A stretch of 64,000 nucleotides of DNA from Chiua virens (taxonomy: Eukaryota > Basidiomycota > Agaricomycetes > Boletales > Boletaceae). The notes under the pieces are model-generated. The model searched no databases and was not told the origin of the DNA. It worked only from the letters and a program-made list of their open reading frames with translations. The position numbers were made by a program, and so were the translations under genes. The DNA lies in assembly GCA_019787685.1 (NCBI GenBank), contig JAHNUO010000005.1, forward strand, positions 682,001 through 746,000, in the 5' to 3' direction. Each line of letters opens with the position of its first letter. Position 1 is the first letter of the stretch. Positions 36,526-48,797 of the stretch are shown here, piece after piece.

Positions 36526-38083
36526 ATGTTCCCAACGACACTGACGACCCTTTTCCATCTCTTCACGTTTTTCGATAGACCATACCCACAAGAACAACCA
36601 CACATCATCAAGCATGAACCTCCACGCCTACAATTTGAGCTGAGACACCAGCATGCCGTGTCGTCGGACGCTCACATCCTATTCACCGACATCCCGCAAG
36701 TTCCGACGAGTGCGCTCACAGGAGGATACCGAACGACCTATACACTAACAACGAAAAGAACGACCTCCTTCCGTCCTGCGTCCTTTCATGCCCACGAGGC
36801 TGCCCGGCTACGCTCGATCCGCCATGCCCAAAGCAGCGATCTTCCCTGGTGGGAAGACGAGATCACCGCACCGGACGTCGACGCCCGCGAAACGCTCCTC
36901 GAGCTCGCCAAGATGGGGAACAATGCATACATCACCCCGGACGACGCCGCGTGGTATGAGTTGGGTGACCACTGGGACGACGTACGTGCTCGTGTGCGCG
37001 TATGAATGGGAGGACTGACGCCAGGTTGTGCATGGCCGACTGTACGGTCGGTGTGGACTGTGTAGCCGTATCGGTTTGGCTGGGAACAAGATGACGACGG
37101 GCTACGCGGCCATGTGTTTGCGACGCCGGACAATGCGACGGTCGTGTTGTCCATCAAGGGGACGTCGGCGGCGATCTTTGGGAGTGGGGGCCCGACGGGG
37201 AAAAAGGACAGGTTGAACGACAATTTGTTGTTTAGCTGTTGTTGCGCGCGGATCGACTGGACGTGGTCTTCGGTGTGTGGGTGTCATCGGGGTGGGTGGA
37301 AGTGCGATCAGACGTGCTTGTCGCAGTCGTTGATGGAGGAGGAGTTGTTTTATCCTATTGGGACGGTGCGTGTATCGTTTGTCTGCACGACGTTTTCTGA
37401 TGCGGCTGGGACAGAATTTATACAATAATTTAACGTATATGTATCCTACGTCCAATATATGGATCATTGGGCATTCGCTAGGTCAGTGGGGTTTGTTTAG
37501 CGTGGATGGGAAGGTGGTGCTGACGGGCCAGAACATGGGATGTGATGTAGGTGGCGCGCTGGCGTCGTTGTTGGGGGTGACGTTTGGTGTGCCAGTCGTG
37601 ACCGTTTGAGTCGCCTGGGGAAAAGCTCGCCGCTACGAGATTACATTTGCCGTAGCCCGTAAGCGTTTCGTTTGTAGGATCGAAAGGGATTCTCACCACT
37701 GTCTTGTAGCCATCGATGCATCATATCACACATGTGTACCATACGGCCTGACCCGATTGCGATGGGAACATGCAATGGGATCCTTTCCTCTTGTGCACTC
37801 GGAGGGTATGCCATGGAAACCAAGTATGTGTCGTACTTTGTTCATGTCTTGTTAGACGACTGACGCTGACGTTGACCTTCAATGTAGGTGTCACCTTGGC
37901 AAGTCGATCGTGTATGACACAGTGTCTAATCTCTCATGGGCGGTCGACGTGCGTACGCATGGCATCGTGAGCGTGATTGAGAATATCCTAAGTCAACCAT
38001 GGCAAGCGTGTTCAGAGGTCGGGCGGGAAGTACCGGAGGCGAAGCCAGAAACGGACTGTGTGGTGCGTTTTTCGTCGCCATGA
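36526..38083 (+). CDS. ATG15: Autophagic vacuolar lipase Atg15, two one-base frame breaks
   Basis: Exons 36526-36981, 37066-37365, 37415-37481, 37551-about 37651, about 37719-37823, 37888-38083. Atg15 is a membrane-anchored class-3 lipase that reaches the vacuole through multivesicular bodies and breaks down the membranes of autophagic bodies. Seen: an N-terminal hydrophobic anchor (FPTTLTTLFHLFTFF), LLELAKMGNNAYITPDD, GWEQDDDGLRGHVFATPDN, VVLSIKGTSAAIFG, a Cys-rich insert (SCCCARIDWTWSSVCGC), the lipase motif IIGHSLGGALASLLG (Ser nucleophile) split by an intron after GHSL, and the C-terminal CHLGKSIVYDTVSNLSW with RTHGIVSVIENIL. Two surplus bases break the frame: near 37604 (VPVVT|FESPGEKLAATRLHLP) and near 37749 (HVYHTA|DPIAMGTCNG). 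The fourth intron between them could not be placed exactly. The gene is otherwise well conserved, so consensus errors are likely. Confidence 0.88.
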
Positions 38084-38248
38084 ACGTGCTGATGCTGATC
38101 TGGCGTGGTGTGCTAGGAGTGCTTTACTTGGGAATTTGGAGACTTTCCGCCGGGGTTGGTAGGGGGTTGATGTACTTGTAATTAGGTATCGATATCTTGC
38201 ATAATCTACGTATGGAAACGCTATTGTAAAACTCTACCTCAAAGTGAC

Positions 38249-38784
38249 ATGATCGTGCCTATCGCTATCACACAATCCAACGCGTTTTCGCCCAAGTTGG
38301 CCCCATGCATCGCACAGCTAGGCCACGACGAGCTCTTCTTGATCGAATTGCAAGGCACACTCGACGTCCAGGGTTTGGGTTCTGAATCAGCCAGTGGCAA
38401 GGATGGACAACTGATCGGGACGCTCAGCACAGCTGACATGGTCCGTAGCCTTCTCTTATACAAGCGTGGTCCCAATCTGATGCATGATACTAGAATAAAC
38501 CGACGCTCGTAATCGGACATCATTTGCTCGAGGGTAAGGTGGTCAGTCTACCCAAGCCACTTGGGGTGCTCCACAAACATGTTCGCAAGGCCGTTGCTGC
38601 ACACCATTCACTCTTGGACGATGCGTCCGAAGGAGAAGACGAGGGTGAGAAGAAGAAAGGAGAGGGGGAGGTCCGGTGGGACGTCATTGCCGTGGTCAAG
38701 AAAAAGATCGTCTTCTCGAAGCGACCCATGCCTATGGCTGCCAAACCGGCGAGCACGGCTTCTCGTAGGAGAACGTCGACATGA
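38249..38784 (+). CDS. CTF8: Chromosome transmission fidelity protein 8 (Ctf8)
   Basis: Two exons, 38249-38440 and 38494-38784, 53-nt intron with a GTCCGT donor, 160 residues. Ctf8 joins Dcc1 and Ctf18 in the alternative clamp loader (Ctf18-RFC) that acts at replication forks to set up sister-chromatid cohesion; it is nuclear. Seen: LFLIELQGTLDVQG near residue 30, a short acidic linker with IGTLSTADM, then across the junction NKPTLVIGHHLLEGKVVSLPKPLGVLHK, the best-conserved part of the family. The C-terminal 60 residues are acidic then lysine-rich (EGEDEGEKKKGEGE) and include a repeat of the hydrophobic strand (DVIAVVKKKIVFSKRP), which matches the last strand that contacts Dcc1. It starts only 165 bp after Atg15 on the same strand. 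Confidence 0.88.
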
Positions 38785-39335
38785 TGCGTCTATCACGACA
38801 TTCCGAAACACGATCAGTGGGTGGTGGTATGATTCAGTACGTGGGATCAGGTGATAACCGTGATTCGGACCAGAAGCTGTCGCCACGCTGCAGGACTGAC
38901 GCGAATATGGGCCCTCGACTCAAGCGCGTTTTTCTCTCTCTTTGCCTGCCGGTGTCCACGCAGTCTCATTCGTAAATTCCGATTCGCTCCAGGTCTAGTT
39001 TAGGGATGCGGTATTCCTTGGTCTCGTTTGAACCATAAGTGAAGATCGTTGGCTTGGAATAAGAACTGTTTCAAGTCTTGTTCCCAAACCACTACCACGA
39101 TTCGCGGTCCGCGTTTAGACACTGCAAGTCGAGGACAACTCATGTCAAACGCAACGTTTTATCAACGTTGCTTTTTGATTTTTTCCATCCGAGCTGGCAT
39201 GCCGTAGACAGCCCCACTCGCCTCGTCAATTATTTATATAAAACTGACCAGTTAAAACTCGCGTTTCGGCAGGCAGCTTCGTCCTGATCAGAAAGCCCCA
39301 CGAGTCCTCCCACTCCCTTTGCTTTCTCCCTCAGT
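38785..39335. other. Intergenic region with the promoter of the F-box gene
   Basis: About 0.55 kb. Apart from the TATA element at 39235-39242 nothing distinctive was seen. Confidence 0.5.
39235..39242 (+). promoter_or_regulatory. TATA box of the F-box gene
   Basis: TATATAAA about 95 bp before the start codon at 39336, followed by pyrimidine-rich sequence typical of fungal core promoters. Confidence 0.5.
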
Positions 39336-41115
39336 ATGATCTGCCAAGCCGTCAGAGAGACGGGTGTACCACGCTACGCAGCGAAACTGGACCAGTATGG
39401 GGACGTCAAGGACATACCTCCAGTAAGTACTCACACCGCGAACTCATACATCGATCAACCCCTTCGTCCACTCACGATCTTCCTAGTCCTCGATCATCCG
39501 TCTCATGGGTACCAATAGCGCACCCCCAGATGACCAACGGGACCAAGTCCGCGACTTGCTCGTCGAGCCCAAAGCCGAGCTCGAGGTCGTCGAGGAGGAT
39601 ATCTTCCGCCTCCAAGCCCGTCTCGCCGACATACAGCGCCGAAAGCACGAGCTCACGTCGTACGTCGAGGACCTCGGCGCCATCCTCTCTCCGATCCGGC
39701 GGATGCCCCCAGAGATCATGGCCCGTGTCTTTGACTTTTGTGGTGACGTCCACGTCCACGGACCCCACTGCGAGCCCAGCCGGCGTGCACCCCTCCTCCT
39801 CGGGAGCATTTGTCGCAGCTGGCGTGCCCTCTCGCTCGCCATGCCCCGTCTATGGACAGCGCTCTACCTCGTGCTTCCCACCTCGGGCACGCTCGAGATC
39901 CAAGAAGACATCCTCCACGCATGGATCCAGCGCTCCCGCCCCTTCCCCATCTCCCTCTGGCTTTGGAACGACTTTCTGACGGACGACGTCCCAGCGAGCT
40001 TCCTCCGCCGCCTGAGCCGTACCATCACGGACAGCGCCGACCGGTTGCGCGCCATCTTCATCCACTTTCCCGCTGCCCCACGTGACTGGGACGCCTTCGA
40101 CGCTCTCGTGCAGTGCCCGATGCCCGCGCTCGAGGAGCTTGAGATCTCGCCCCAGTGCACCCCCTGGGCGCCGTTCCGCCCCGAGTTCCTCCCACGCCTC
40201 AAGGAGCTGCAGGTCCCCGCCGGGGCGATGCCAGATAGCCACAGGACACTCCCGTGGACACAGCTCACCCACCTTACGCTCCGCGGCGGCTACCGCCCCG
40301 CCGAGATCGACGAGCTCCTGCGCATCCTCACCTACGCCCCACTCCTCGCACATCTCCACGTCGAGATCACGCAGTACAAGTGCGACACCAAGTGGGACGA
40401 CGGCGCGCGCGAGCGCATCGCGATGCCCTGCCTCGCCACGCTCGTCCTCGTCACGATCACGAACCACGAGGAGTGCATCAGCCATCTGATGGACGCCATC
40501 ACGACGCCGGCGCTCCGCGACTTTCAGCTGCTCACGCGCGTATGGGATACGAGCAGTATGCGGACGAGCTGGTGCCATGAGAGCTTTGTGGGGCTCTTGG
40601 CGCGCTCCAAGTGCTCGCTCAACCACTTTACGCTCACCGCCGTCGACATCTCGAGCGGAGAGCTGAGGGAGGTGCTGGAGCGCTGTCCGTCGTTGGTGCT
40701 GTTGAAGCTCAACGGGGTGGACGTGCCGGCCGTGTTGGCACCACTGCTCGAGGAGATGATCAACAACACTGAGGATGACCAGAATTTACCACTGGCACCT
40801 TGGCTCAAGGCTCTTTCGCTTAGTTGTGAATCGACAGACGCACTGGATTGTCAGATCGATGGTACCGGGCTTACGTTTGAGCAGGTTTTTGCCCAACTTG
40901 TGACGTCTCGGACGACGAAACGGGAACCGAGCAGCAGGGTCCTCAAATTGAAATGGATTCATTGGACGATTTGGTGGGAGTGGTGTAGATATAATACTCC
41001 GATGCAGACACACCCTCATCCTGAGTTGGAGGAACGATTGTCGAGACTATGTGCGGGAGATGTCGACGTAGGGGTGTCTTCCGCTACGTACAACAAGTAC
41101 AAGCGTGTTTCCTAG
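39336..41115 (+). CDS. F-box protein of the agaricomycete expansion
   Basis: Two exons, 39336-39422 and 39487-41115, 64-nt intron, 571 residues. F-box proteins recruit substrates to SCF (Skp1-Cullin-F-box) ubiquitin ligases. Seen: after a short N-terminus, a charged coiled-coil helix (about residues 45-85, with RDLLVEPKAELEVVEE and RLQARLADIQRRKHEL), then the F-box-like core LSPIRRMPPEIMARVFDFC, ICRSWRALSLAMPRLWTALY, and a C-terminal region of irregular leucine-rich strands (LEELEISPQCTPW, LTHLTLRGG, LKALSLSC) that probably bind substrate. This arrangement, coil then F-box then LRR-like, is standard for the hundreds of F-box genes in agaricomycetes. GC content of the second exon is clearly higher than that of its neighbours. 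Target unknown. Confidence 0.82.
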
Positions 41116-41557
41116 ACTCTCAAGAATCATCACTGGCTGGTCCGGTGATTGATTTCATACATATGTTAGGATCCAGCCATATATATATTTCATGTAGAAC
41201 TAACGCATAGTACATGGCAATAAAGCAAGCACACAGTCATGGTGACTCGAGCGTACATTTTACATGATACAAACGAATAGCTGGAAATGGCGATGCAAAA
41301 CACGATGCGAAACCATTAATGAATACAAATGAATAAGTTGCGTACTGGGATATCTCGTCATTGGGTCCGAAAGGATGTGCTGAGTCGTACACGGTTGCGC
41401 TGCGGCGTGCAGGTGACATCAACGCCACTGCATGTCTCAGCGTTTTTGACGCAGCAGGGGTGGGAGCACGATAAGGAGCGGAACGTTATTTATGCAGGGT
41501 ACGTAAGATGGGGTAGAAGGCAAGATGCGGAGTCGAAATGAAGACGAATGTGATAAG
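41116..41557. other. Convergent intergenic stretch
   Basis: About 440 bp between the convergent 3' ends of the F-box gene and the minus-strand hypothetical gene. A TATATATAT run lies near 41180-41188. No gene. Confidence 0.5.
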
Positions 41558-42298
41558 TTAGTTGAAACCGTCGAAGTGCCCTTTGAGAATTCTCTCCCCC
41601 ATAGGAGAAGGTGCACGACGTGGACGTGTGCGTTCAGTGACGGTCACCGAACGCCTTGGTTTGTTGCGACCGGATAGAACGTTGGTCGAGTCAGACGGGC
41701 TGGGCGAAACTGCCGAGTTTGGAGGGGGTTGAGGGCTTACGGGTCGGGGTATATCACCCGAAGGCTGCGATAGACTGATGAGGTGGTCAAAGGGTTCAGC
41801 CGTGAACAAACATACCTTGCCACGCTGGCCGCTCAGGGAAAGGCGTCTGAGGACGTTGACACCTCTTTCGTGAAGCGGCTCTGGCACAGCGGGAAGTGGG
41901 AATCGACCAGTAGAGCTGCCACGACGAGCGTGGGCGGATGATTTGCGTTCATCAGTTGGCTCATCTATTCGAGTGTCAAACATATGGCGAAACCCGTTTC
42001 CAGTATACACACCGTCAAAGACAGGGGGAGGAGCAAAGCCACGGAAAGGAAAGGTCGCAGAAGTCAAAGTAGGCGACTGGGACAAAAAGTAAAGGATTGG
42101 GGAGCTGGCCGAGGTTTGGACATTGGCAGTGGAAAAGTTCTTCGGGGTGATCAAGGGAGGGGGAGAGGTGGGAGAGTCGGACGAGTCGGAAGAAAATGAA
42201 GTGGAGCGATGACGTAAATGCTGAGTAGAGATTGGGATGGGTTTCGAGTGGTGGACGCTGTCATGGGTAGTCTGGGTGGTCGTCGAGTTTTGGTTCAT
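41558..42298 (-). CDS. Small Ser/Pro-rich hypothetical protein with conserved-looking C-terminus
   Basis: Complement(41558-41764, 41816-42298); the 51-nt intron (GTATGT...CGCAG) is a multiple of three, so unspliced readthrough is also open; 229 residues when spliced. I do not recognise a domain. Seen: Ser/Thr/Pro-rich sequence with SSDSSDSPTSPPPL, then GFAPPPVFDGVYTGNGFRHM, VLRRLSLSG (a basic-Ser site), and a basic C-terminus RRAPSPMGERILKGHFDGFN that looks like a short linear or structured motif. I chose ATG 42298 rather than the upstream in-frame ATG because a TATATAAA box lies directly over the upstream one. Likely a disordered regulatory protein; function unknown. Confidence 0.6.
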   Translation of the reverse strand: MNQNSTTTQTTHDSVHHSKPIPISTQHLRHRSTSFSSDSSDSPTSPPPLITPKNFSTANVQTSASSPILYFLSQSPTLTSATFPFRGFAPPPVFDGVYTGNGFRHMFDTRIDEPTDERKSSAHARRGSSTGRFPLPAVPEPLHERGVNVLRRLSLSGQRGKVCLFTAEPFDHLISLSQPSGDIPRPVSPQPPPNSAVSPSPSDSTNVLSGRNKPRRSVTVTERTRPRRAPSPMGERILKGHFDGFN

Positions 42299-45200
42299 GG
42301 CGGGAGAGAGAGAAAGAAAGAAATATGATGATAAACGCCATCTGCTCATTTCCATTTATATAACCCGACATGGAAATTCCCGGTTCGTATGTCAGTCATA
42401 GCACGTGTTCGTTTGAATTTCAAATTACTGCCCCGCTCAAAACCAGTTACCCTCCATTCCCCGGATGCTATCCCGACGTACCGGTAACACATACCAGTCA
42501 GACATTTGCACTACGGACCTTGCTCTGTTTCACTTCAAGTTTTATGGTACTGCCCTTTGAAAACATGGGCCCAGAGACCATAACAGTCTGCAAAGGCTAT
42601 CTAAATTCCAAGATCCGCGACCAGGAACCCCGCATGAATCAAACAACTCCTCAACATCAATGTGCACAAGACACTTCGGTGCTTTTGCGGCCCCCGACAT
42701 CGGACTACGAGTACCGCACCTCGAATACTGGATTTGTCTTTGTCGATCATGTCAATTTTGCGGCCAAGCTTGTCTCACCCTACAATACCTCCTATCAAAC
42801 TCGTCATGATGGATGTGACTATGCCCGCTTTCCTACCGCACTCTGAGTCGGTCCTCGGACTCCCTTATCAAGCCGCTCTCCAATGCCGAAAGAAACGAAA
42901 CTTGGCGCAGGATGATTACCATATGGATATCTCCGCTCTCGCTGCCGGATTTTAAATCTCAGTACTGTGATCTAATTTCTGATCATGTACGACATGACAT
43001 ATCTATAGGGGTTGTACACTCCATTGGAGTTTCTCTCGCTGTCACCGCGTACGCAGCAGCCCTCGGAGCCTGCGTGGTGCTTCTATCCCCGCAGAAAGAG
43101 GGCGAAACTCCACCACTCCACTTTCTACATACATACATGCTGTGTGGATTGTCGACTTGCCAGGATATCTATGTAGATATATATTTGAATTCGCAAAGCC
43201 TATTCTGTTCAGTGATCGAAACACGTAAACCTCCGTTGGTCATGCGACCGTACTCATTATTCTTTTGAAAACAAATCCAGTTACAGTCATGATCGCTCCC
43301 AGGCCCGCTACCCAGCTCGTCCGCCACTCACACGTTTAACGTCAATGAGTAAACGCACGATCACCGCGTCCATGCGTGTTACATAGTATCGCTCGAACGT
43401 GCCCATGGTGGCTCTTTGTGTTGCGAATACGTACGGTGGTCATCGACCTCGTTTATCCCCACAGATGAGATCAGGCAAAGTCACCCCGCAAATATCGTTA
43501 AATTGCTAACCATGACGACGTCCTTAGGACCGCAAATCCCTCCACGTGTCAAACTGATATCTCCGCAGTCTTCGAAAAAAAAAAACATGACCCGTGTCAA
43601 GTTCCCCCATCCAGAACGGCACATGAACACGTTTCCATCAGATGTTTGTTGAGACGACACCTCGCGTGTACCCCGTCTGTGTGACATCTGCATGATCAAA
43701 TCTGTACGATTTCTCGTGTGGCCTTCCCCCGAGTAGGAAAATGACATGATCCGAATTGATATCGACCAAGCCTCACTTGGACGCCACCCTGTATCACATC
43801 CATGAACCTTGGTGCCGGTTCAAACAGTACCCTTGAGATACCCTATTATGCCCTCGCGCATGTCCGAGTTATCGCTGGACTATACCATCTATGTCAAGTA
43901 ATGTCATTAATATTCCTCTCATATCTGGGTTAGGGAAGATATCTACCCATGGCTGAATTACCCTCATCGCACTCCTCATCTCCTCCCTTGCATGGCGCGT
44001 GATGCTAGCGACTTTCTTCGTTTCGCCAGATAAGGATATCGGCGGCATGGTCACCAAGGTTACTAAAAAACGCGTTCATTTCCGAGTGTGCCATCAATGG
44101 GTGTGGGCATGGACGCCGATCGACCAAAGTATCCTACGCGACGATACGTCAGCATCAGTGCGCCCATGAAGAAACATATACGCATACGCTCGTGCAGCCC
44201 AGGTCTTATCTGCGCGTCAATAGACTGTTTGGGGAGCTTCCCCTGGAAAGGTGCTTTGCTTTCTTCCCTCAGGGATCATCCAAGCGCGAGTTGCAGGCGC
44301 GAGAAAGGTATGGTACCCTGAGGAGACAATAAGGACCTTGAAATGTATCCGAGAGCGATCAGAGAACGCCAACGAAGGGGGTACCGGCGTGGTCTAAATA
44401 CAAGCACGACCAGGGTTGAGGGCAAAAAAGATGCGCATCCAGATCAGACCAACTCGGAAAGGACCGCGGCTAGAAACGGTTGGTCACCAGACTCGAAAGA
44501 AAAAAAAAAAACCTCAAGCTGTCCTGATCCAGGCACTGCTGGTTGTGATTTTCTGATGCCCGTCGGTGGGGGCGATGTGGGACATCGGTCGGCGGAAGTG
44601 AAGCGTGTGAGGGTGCTCGAGTGGACGAGACACGTTTGTCAACGGTGTGAGTAGAATCCTTGAAGGTACGAGGAACGAGTGGCGGAGGACGTGAGCAGGA
44701 ACATACGTACCCAATGATTCTCCCATCCAGGCCTGCGACGCGGCGTTTTCTGCTCGGTGACCCCAACTTGAGAGCGTCCGACGATGCGCCTTCGTGGCGT
44801 TTGCTTGGCGTTTGGAGGCGATGCGAGTGATAGGACGCGAATGCGAACGAGAACGGGAAGCGGAAAAAGCGTTTATTCAGACAGACGCGGGACTTGGGCC
44901 CGACAAGGCGTTCTCAGCCCTCACGTCCGTGATCGCAAGCGATTCCTGAAACCCATCTCGAACATCTACGTATGTACACCGCGGCCATTCGGAGCGGAAA
45001 GACCGCGGACATCATGATGATATGATCCCACCTGGATGCCCCAGTTTGGCTGGGTTCGATGGTCCATTCGCGCTTGTCGCTCTTACTCGTATCGGGTCAT
45101 GTCCAACAAGTCGTGCGTCCAGGCTCAGATCGAGATCAGCTTATCTCTTGCCAGATACGAGGAAAAAGGAAAAGAGGGGGGACGAGAAGCAGACCGCACG

Positions 45201-46001
45201 TCGCTACCCCGAGTCACACGACACGACAGATGCGCGACTAGAGCACACGTCCGCCAAACATCCAACACACGCTGAGCGATTTGGACATCACGTACAAGCA
45301 TTCCCATCCCAACGGTCGATCGTGATCACCTCGGTGGAACTTGTCGTACGCACGCCAGCAACAAAGTGTCACTTGACAGAAAGGTTGGTGTTGTGCGCCT
45401 TGTACCTTGACCTGCGCCACCCCACGTTCGATGGTCCACCCGCTGTCCATGTCAACCCCGGTCCGGGGTGGTGGAGTGCCAGAAGCGGCTGGGCGTGGGC
45501 CTGTGGGATGTTGCCAAGGCAGACTTGTTACCGAGCTTTGACTAATTTTGCGGTCCCTCTGGTACAGAATTCATCGGTAATGGTTCAACCGGCTCCAGAT
45601 TGGTCATTGCGTCGTGCGATCAAGGTAATCGGACATGCTTGTTCAGCACGAGATGGGTAAAGCGAATATCAGTGCCTCGCATTAGAGCAAACCTCGAGAG
45701 GCGTTACGACTAGTGCTAGGAGTACACCATTAGAAAGCGGGCCAGAGCAACCGTCTGGCATGTGGAATACTGAAAAGGAATGGACGAATGAACGTGAGAT
45801 CCAGAGAATACGTGCCTGACTACCCATTCCTCAGATAATAAAGATATCCGAAGGATGTAAAGTGAACCAGTAACTTAGGGAGTGTTGTCGTGATGATGAT
45901 GCAAATAATCATATGCAATGCACGTGAGAGGAAGGAAAAAAGAAAAGCAAGTTAATGGAAGGCCAATCGAAGACTCGATAATGTGCCACTGGTATGCGCG
46001 A
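42299..46001. other. 3.7-kb gene-poor region
   Basis: The longest stretch without a supported gene. Open frames such as 45022-45660 plus or 44470-44766 minus lack domains. The minus-strand stretch 44470-44766 starts plausibly (MGSPSRKRRVAGLDGRIIG) and could be the first exons of a small protein, but I could not extend it. No terminal repeats or transposase-like sequence were seen. Confidence 0.45.
42355..42362 (-). promoter_or_regulatory. TATA box of the Ser/Pro-rich gene
   Basis: TATATAAA on the minus strand, about 57 bp upstream of ATG 42298 and overlapping the first in-frame ATG, which is why the later ATG was preferred as the start. Confidence 0.5.
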
Positions 46002-47573
46002 TCAGTCCAAAAAGGCGAGTTCACTTAATCTGCGACTCTCGGCATCCGCAATGTCCCTGGTCTCCCTGATGATACTTCCTATGCTGTGCATCGTCGGACT
46101 AATCGGCGCTCGTGTCGGAAGATCTGCAGACGAGAGTGTACTCGAACTTGGTATCCTGAGGCTGCCCGCCACAGAACGACGAAGGTTGGAAAGGGATCGA
46201 GACCCTAACCTCGTCAGCGAGGATCCTACAAGTCTGTGTCGCTCGTATGACTCGCTCGTACGGCTGCGATGAGGGCGTGAACGCATGTTCTCCTTCTCTG
46301 CCATGGAACGGTGGTCTGATTGTGACTGGGATTCGAGTGTTGATCCTGGACAGTGTGATGAGAAACTGCACGAAACAGGACTCTCCACGATTACGGAGGA
46401 GGGGGGATACTCCATCGGACTAGTCACGATGATTGGTAAAGGAGGTGGCATTACTAGGGGAAGTGGTGTGATCGGTCCTTGCTCCGCAGGATCCTCGTGC
46501 AGGACTTCGAGACATGAAGATGTCGACAATGGAGGGACGGAACTAGACATCGATGGTCTACTCAAGGCAGGACAACTCCGTCTTTCCCTCGCTGGATCGA
46601 CGAACAGGTATCCACCTCGGAGGAAGGAGCCGCGGATGATGATAATACGAGCATGGAGTGAGGACGGGGTATCAATTCCCGCGAGTTCATCGGTGCACGA
46701 TCCTGAATCACCACACCACGAGGTCCGATTGGTAGACAACCAACTTGCCTTGAGCAGTTCGGCTTCAGTCGTTCCATCAGCAGTGGCACTAGTCGGTGTT
46801 GGAATGAATCCGAGACGTTCATCTGCCTCTCGTTCCTGCTCACTCAGATCTTTGCGTGGAGGAAGGAGACCGCGTTCGCGGAGAGCAGCGTCTCTTTTCT
46901 CCTTGGAGACGATGCTGTTGGGGAGAGTTGGAGAAGCAACGATCGCGGGTTTAGGTGAACGAGGTTCATGAGTGGATGATCTGATGTCCTCCGGTAAGGT
47001 CCGGGTTGACGGGCGAGATCGTAAGGCATAAGAAGCGGATCTCGAGGGGATGGAGATGTGGAGTTTCGACGTGACACGACGGATCAAGGTCGACTTCGAT
47101 GGAGGTTGTAAAGTGTCAACGGGATCACTAGGATACAGTGTTAAGCGATTAGCATCGACGGCACGAGCCATGCTGTAAGCAAAGGGTGGAGTAGTTGGGA
47201 CCAATTGGAAACGAAGTGGGGTAGACGGTGACAGTGACATTACGGAATGAATGTGGGGTAAAGGACAGACAAATCAAACTCACTCTGCGGCGACGGGCTT
47301 TGAAGGTCTCTTGGACGGCCGCTCTGCATGAGGTGGTTTGTCGAAGGAGAGGGCGATGGGAGTGCTCTCGGTCAGCCTCCCGTGAGAGAGCTTTGCGTCG
47401 TCGGGGATGGTGAGGAAACGATCACCGGACTTGCGGTCACCCCTTGTGGACAAGATGGGACGGGGACAGTCGCGCTCGGGGGAAGACTCGTCGCTGTCTT
47501 CCTCGGTGGGGGAAGGAAGCGTCGGGGCCGGAGGAGAACGAAAACGGAAACGGCGGAAGGGATCGAAATGCAT
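46002..47573 (-). CDS. Ser/Arg/Pro-rich hypothetical protein
   Basis: Complement(46002-47172, 47284-47573); 486 residues; the 111-nt intron is longer than its neighbours, so a further small exon could be hidden inside. No known domain recognised. Seen: an N-terminus with FDPFRRFRFRSPPAPTLP and an acidic Ser patch (EEDSDESSPERD), a charged helix KEKRDAALRERGLLPPRKDL followed by SEQEREADERLG that looks like a conserved core, then several basic-Ser motifs (SLSNLRRSVAGSL, RRLSELAFLD at the end). The low-complexity composition with kinase-like sites suggests a regulatory or scaffold protein, but that is a guess. A TATATA element lies about 55 bp upstream (near 47625-47632). Confidence 0.6.
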
Positions 47574-48128
47574 GAGTGAGGGAGGGACGAGGAAAGGATG
47601 GAAAGGTGAAGCTGGGAAGGGGAACTATATAAATTTAAAAAAGCGGGGGTGATGCAGATGCTACTGGGGCCGAGAGGGTTAACCGACGAAAATCAAAGGG
47701 AAATGTTGGACCGGCTAGTAGTGCGATATTCTCAGGTAGTAGTGAGGGAATAGCAACTAAATTAAACGTACTTATAGTGCGAATCCCATGAGGCTGACAA
47801 GAACCTGGTTCTCGTGTTCGCCGCCGTTGTTGAGGGTGGAGCAAACATTTTCAAGAGATGAAATCTCATTGTATCAAGCACCCAAATCAGTCAACTCGCC
47901 GTGTTCAACATGTGCACGTCTTTTCCGCAGTCACCCACTGAAACACCGCCAGCAAAAAAACGTCGATCCATCCACGTCACCTGGTCATATTTAGTCTGCT
48001 TGAAAACCTCCCCGTGACACTGAGCCGAATCGACTTGAAACGCTGTTTCAAACGTAGTCGACCCTAACGCTCGGATGTAACCGAGTCATGGCTCTGCAAT
48101 GCTCTGAATCAACGTGGGAACAGCATCA
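47574..48128. other. Divergent promoter region
   Basis: About 0.55 kb between divergent starts. A TATATAAA-like sequence at about 47625-47632 sits about 55 bp from the minus-strand start at 47573. No gene. Confidence 0.5.
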
Positions 48129-48797
48129 ATGCCTCCTCTCACCGAGTTTGACATCCTAAAAGCATCACACAGGTAATATCTACCAAATGCGTGTCATCGC
48201 ACAGACTGAGTCCCATTCAGGTTCCTCCGCGACGACAGCGAACCAGTAGGCAGTGGCGCGTCTTGGAACGATCAGCTCGCCAAAAAGTACTACGACAGCC
48301 TCTTTCGCGAATTCGCCATCTGCGATCTCAAACACTACAAGTCCAGTAACGTCCGTTCTGGCGTGCATCACCCTCATAGCCTGCTCTCACATGATCATTC
48401 CTAGTTTGCTCTTCGTTGGCGAACCGAATCAGAGGTTCTTGACGGGGTTGGTGAAACCTCTTGTGCAAATACCCGTTGCGATCGTCACCGCTCCAGCTCT
48501 CCTCACGCTCTCTCAACCCTTGAATTGCCTTTTGCCTACGAAGAGCACGGAGAACAAAAGGAAGCCCTCGTCAAGGTCGTTCTATGTCCGAAATGCGTCC
48601 GGAAAATGCTGTGGAAACGAAGGCACGATAAGCGTGGTGGCGGGCACAAGGGCGTTGAACCCGAGCGAGATGATGAGCTTCTGGTCAAAAAACGCTTACC
48701 TCCAAATGTACAACGGGTTCCGTCCGAAGACGACCCTTTGGCACGGAGACCACGTCGAACCTCCCGTTCGCGCTCGCCCCCAAGACGAGTGCGGTAG
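48129..48797 (+). CDS. FRA10AC1: FRA10AC1-family protein
   Basis: Three exons, 48129-48172, 48221-48350, 48405-48797; introns 48 and 54 nt; 188 residues. FRA10AC1 is a conserved nuclear protein linked to the spliceosome in animals. Seen: TEFDILKASHRFLRDD at the N-terminus, WNDQLAKKYYDSLFREFAIC, then DLKHYKSSN|FALRWRTESEV across the second junction, ETSCANTRC, LELPFAYEEHGEQKEALVKV, and LCPKCVRKMLWKRRHDK. The paired Cys sites (C-x4-C and C-x2-C) suggest a zinc site. The C-terminus is Arg/Ser-rich (RRPRRTSRSRSPPRRVR), an RS-like tail that fits a splicing role. The second intron uses a GTCCGT donor, needed to keep FALRW in frame. Homologues often begin further upstream, so a short first exon may be missing. 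Confidence 0.85.

Noticed and set aside
36982..37065. A small extra exon within the first Atg15 intron (84 nt)
   Set aside because: Acceptor-like CCAG near 37024 exists, but no partner donor leaves a workable second intron before the acceptor at 37065.
39810..40626. Long open frames on both strands inside the F-box exon
   Set aside because: High GC of that exon keeps several frames open; only the plus frame with the F-box motif is protein-like.
45022..45660. 212-codon plus-strand open frame
   Set aside because: Overlaps other frames of similar length, no recognisable motif, start codon context weak.
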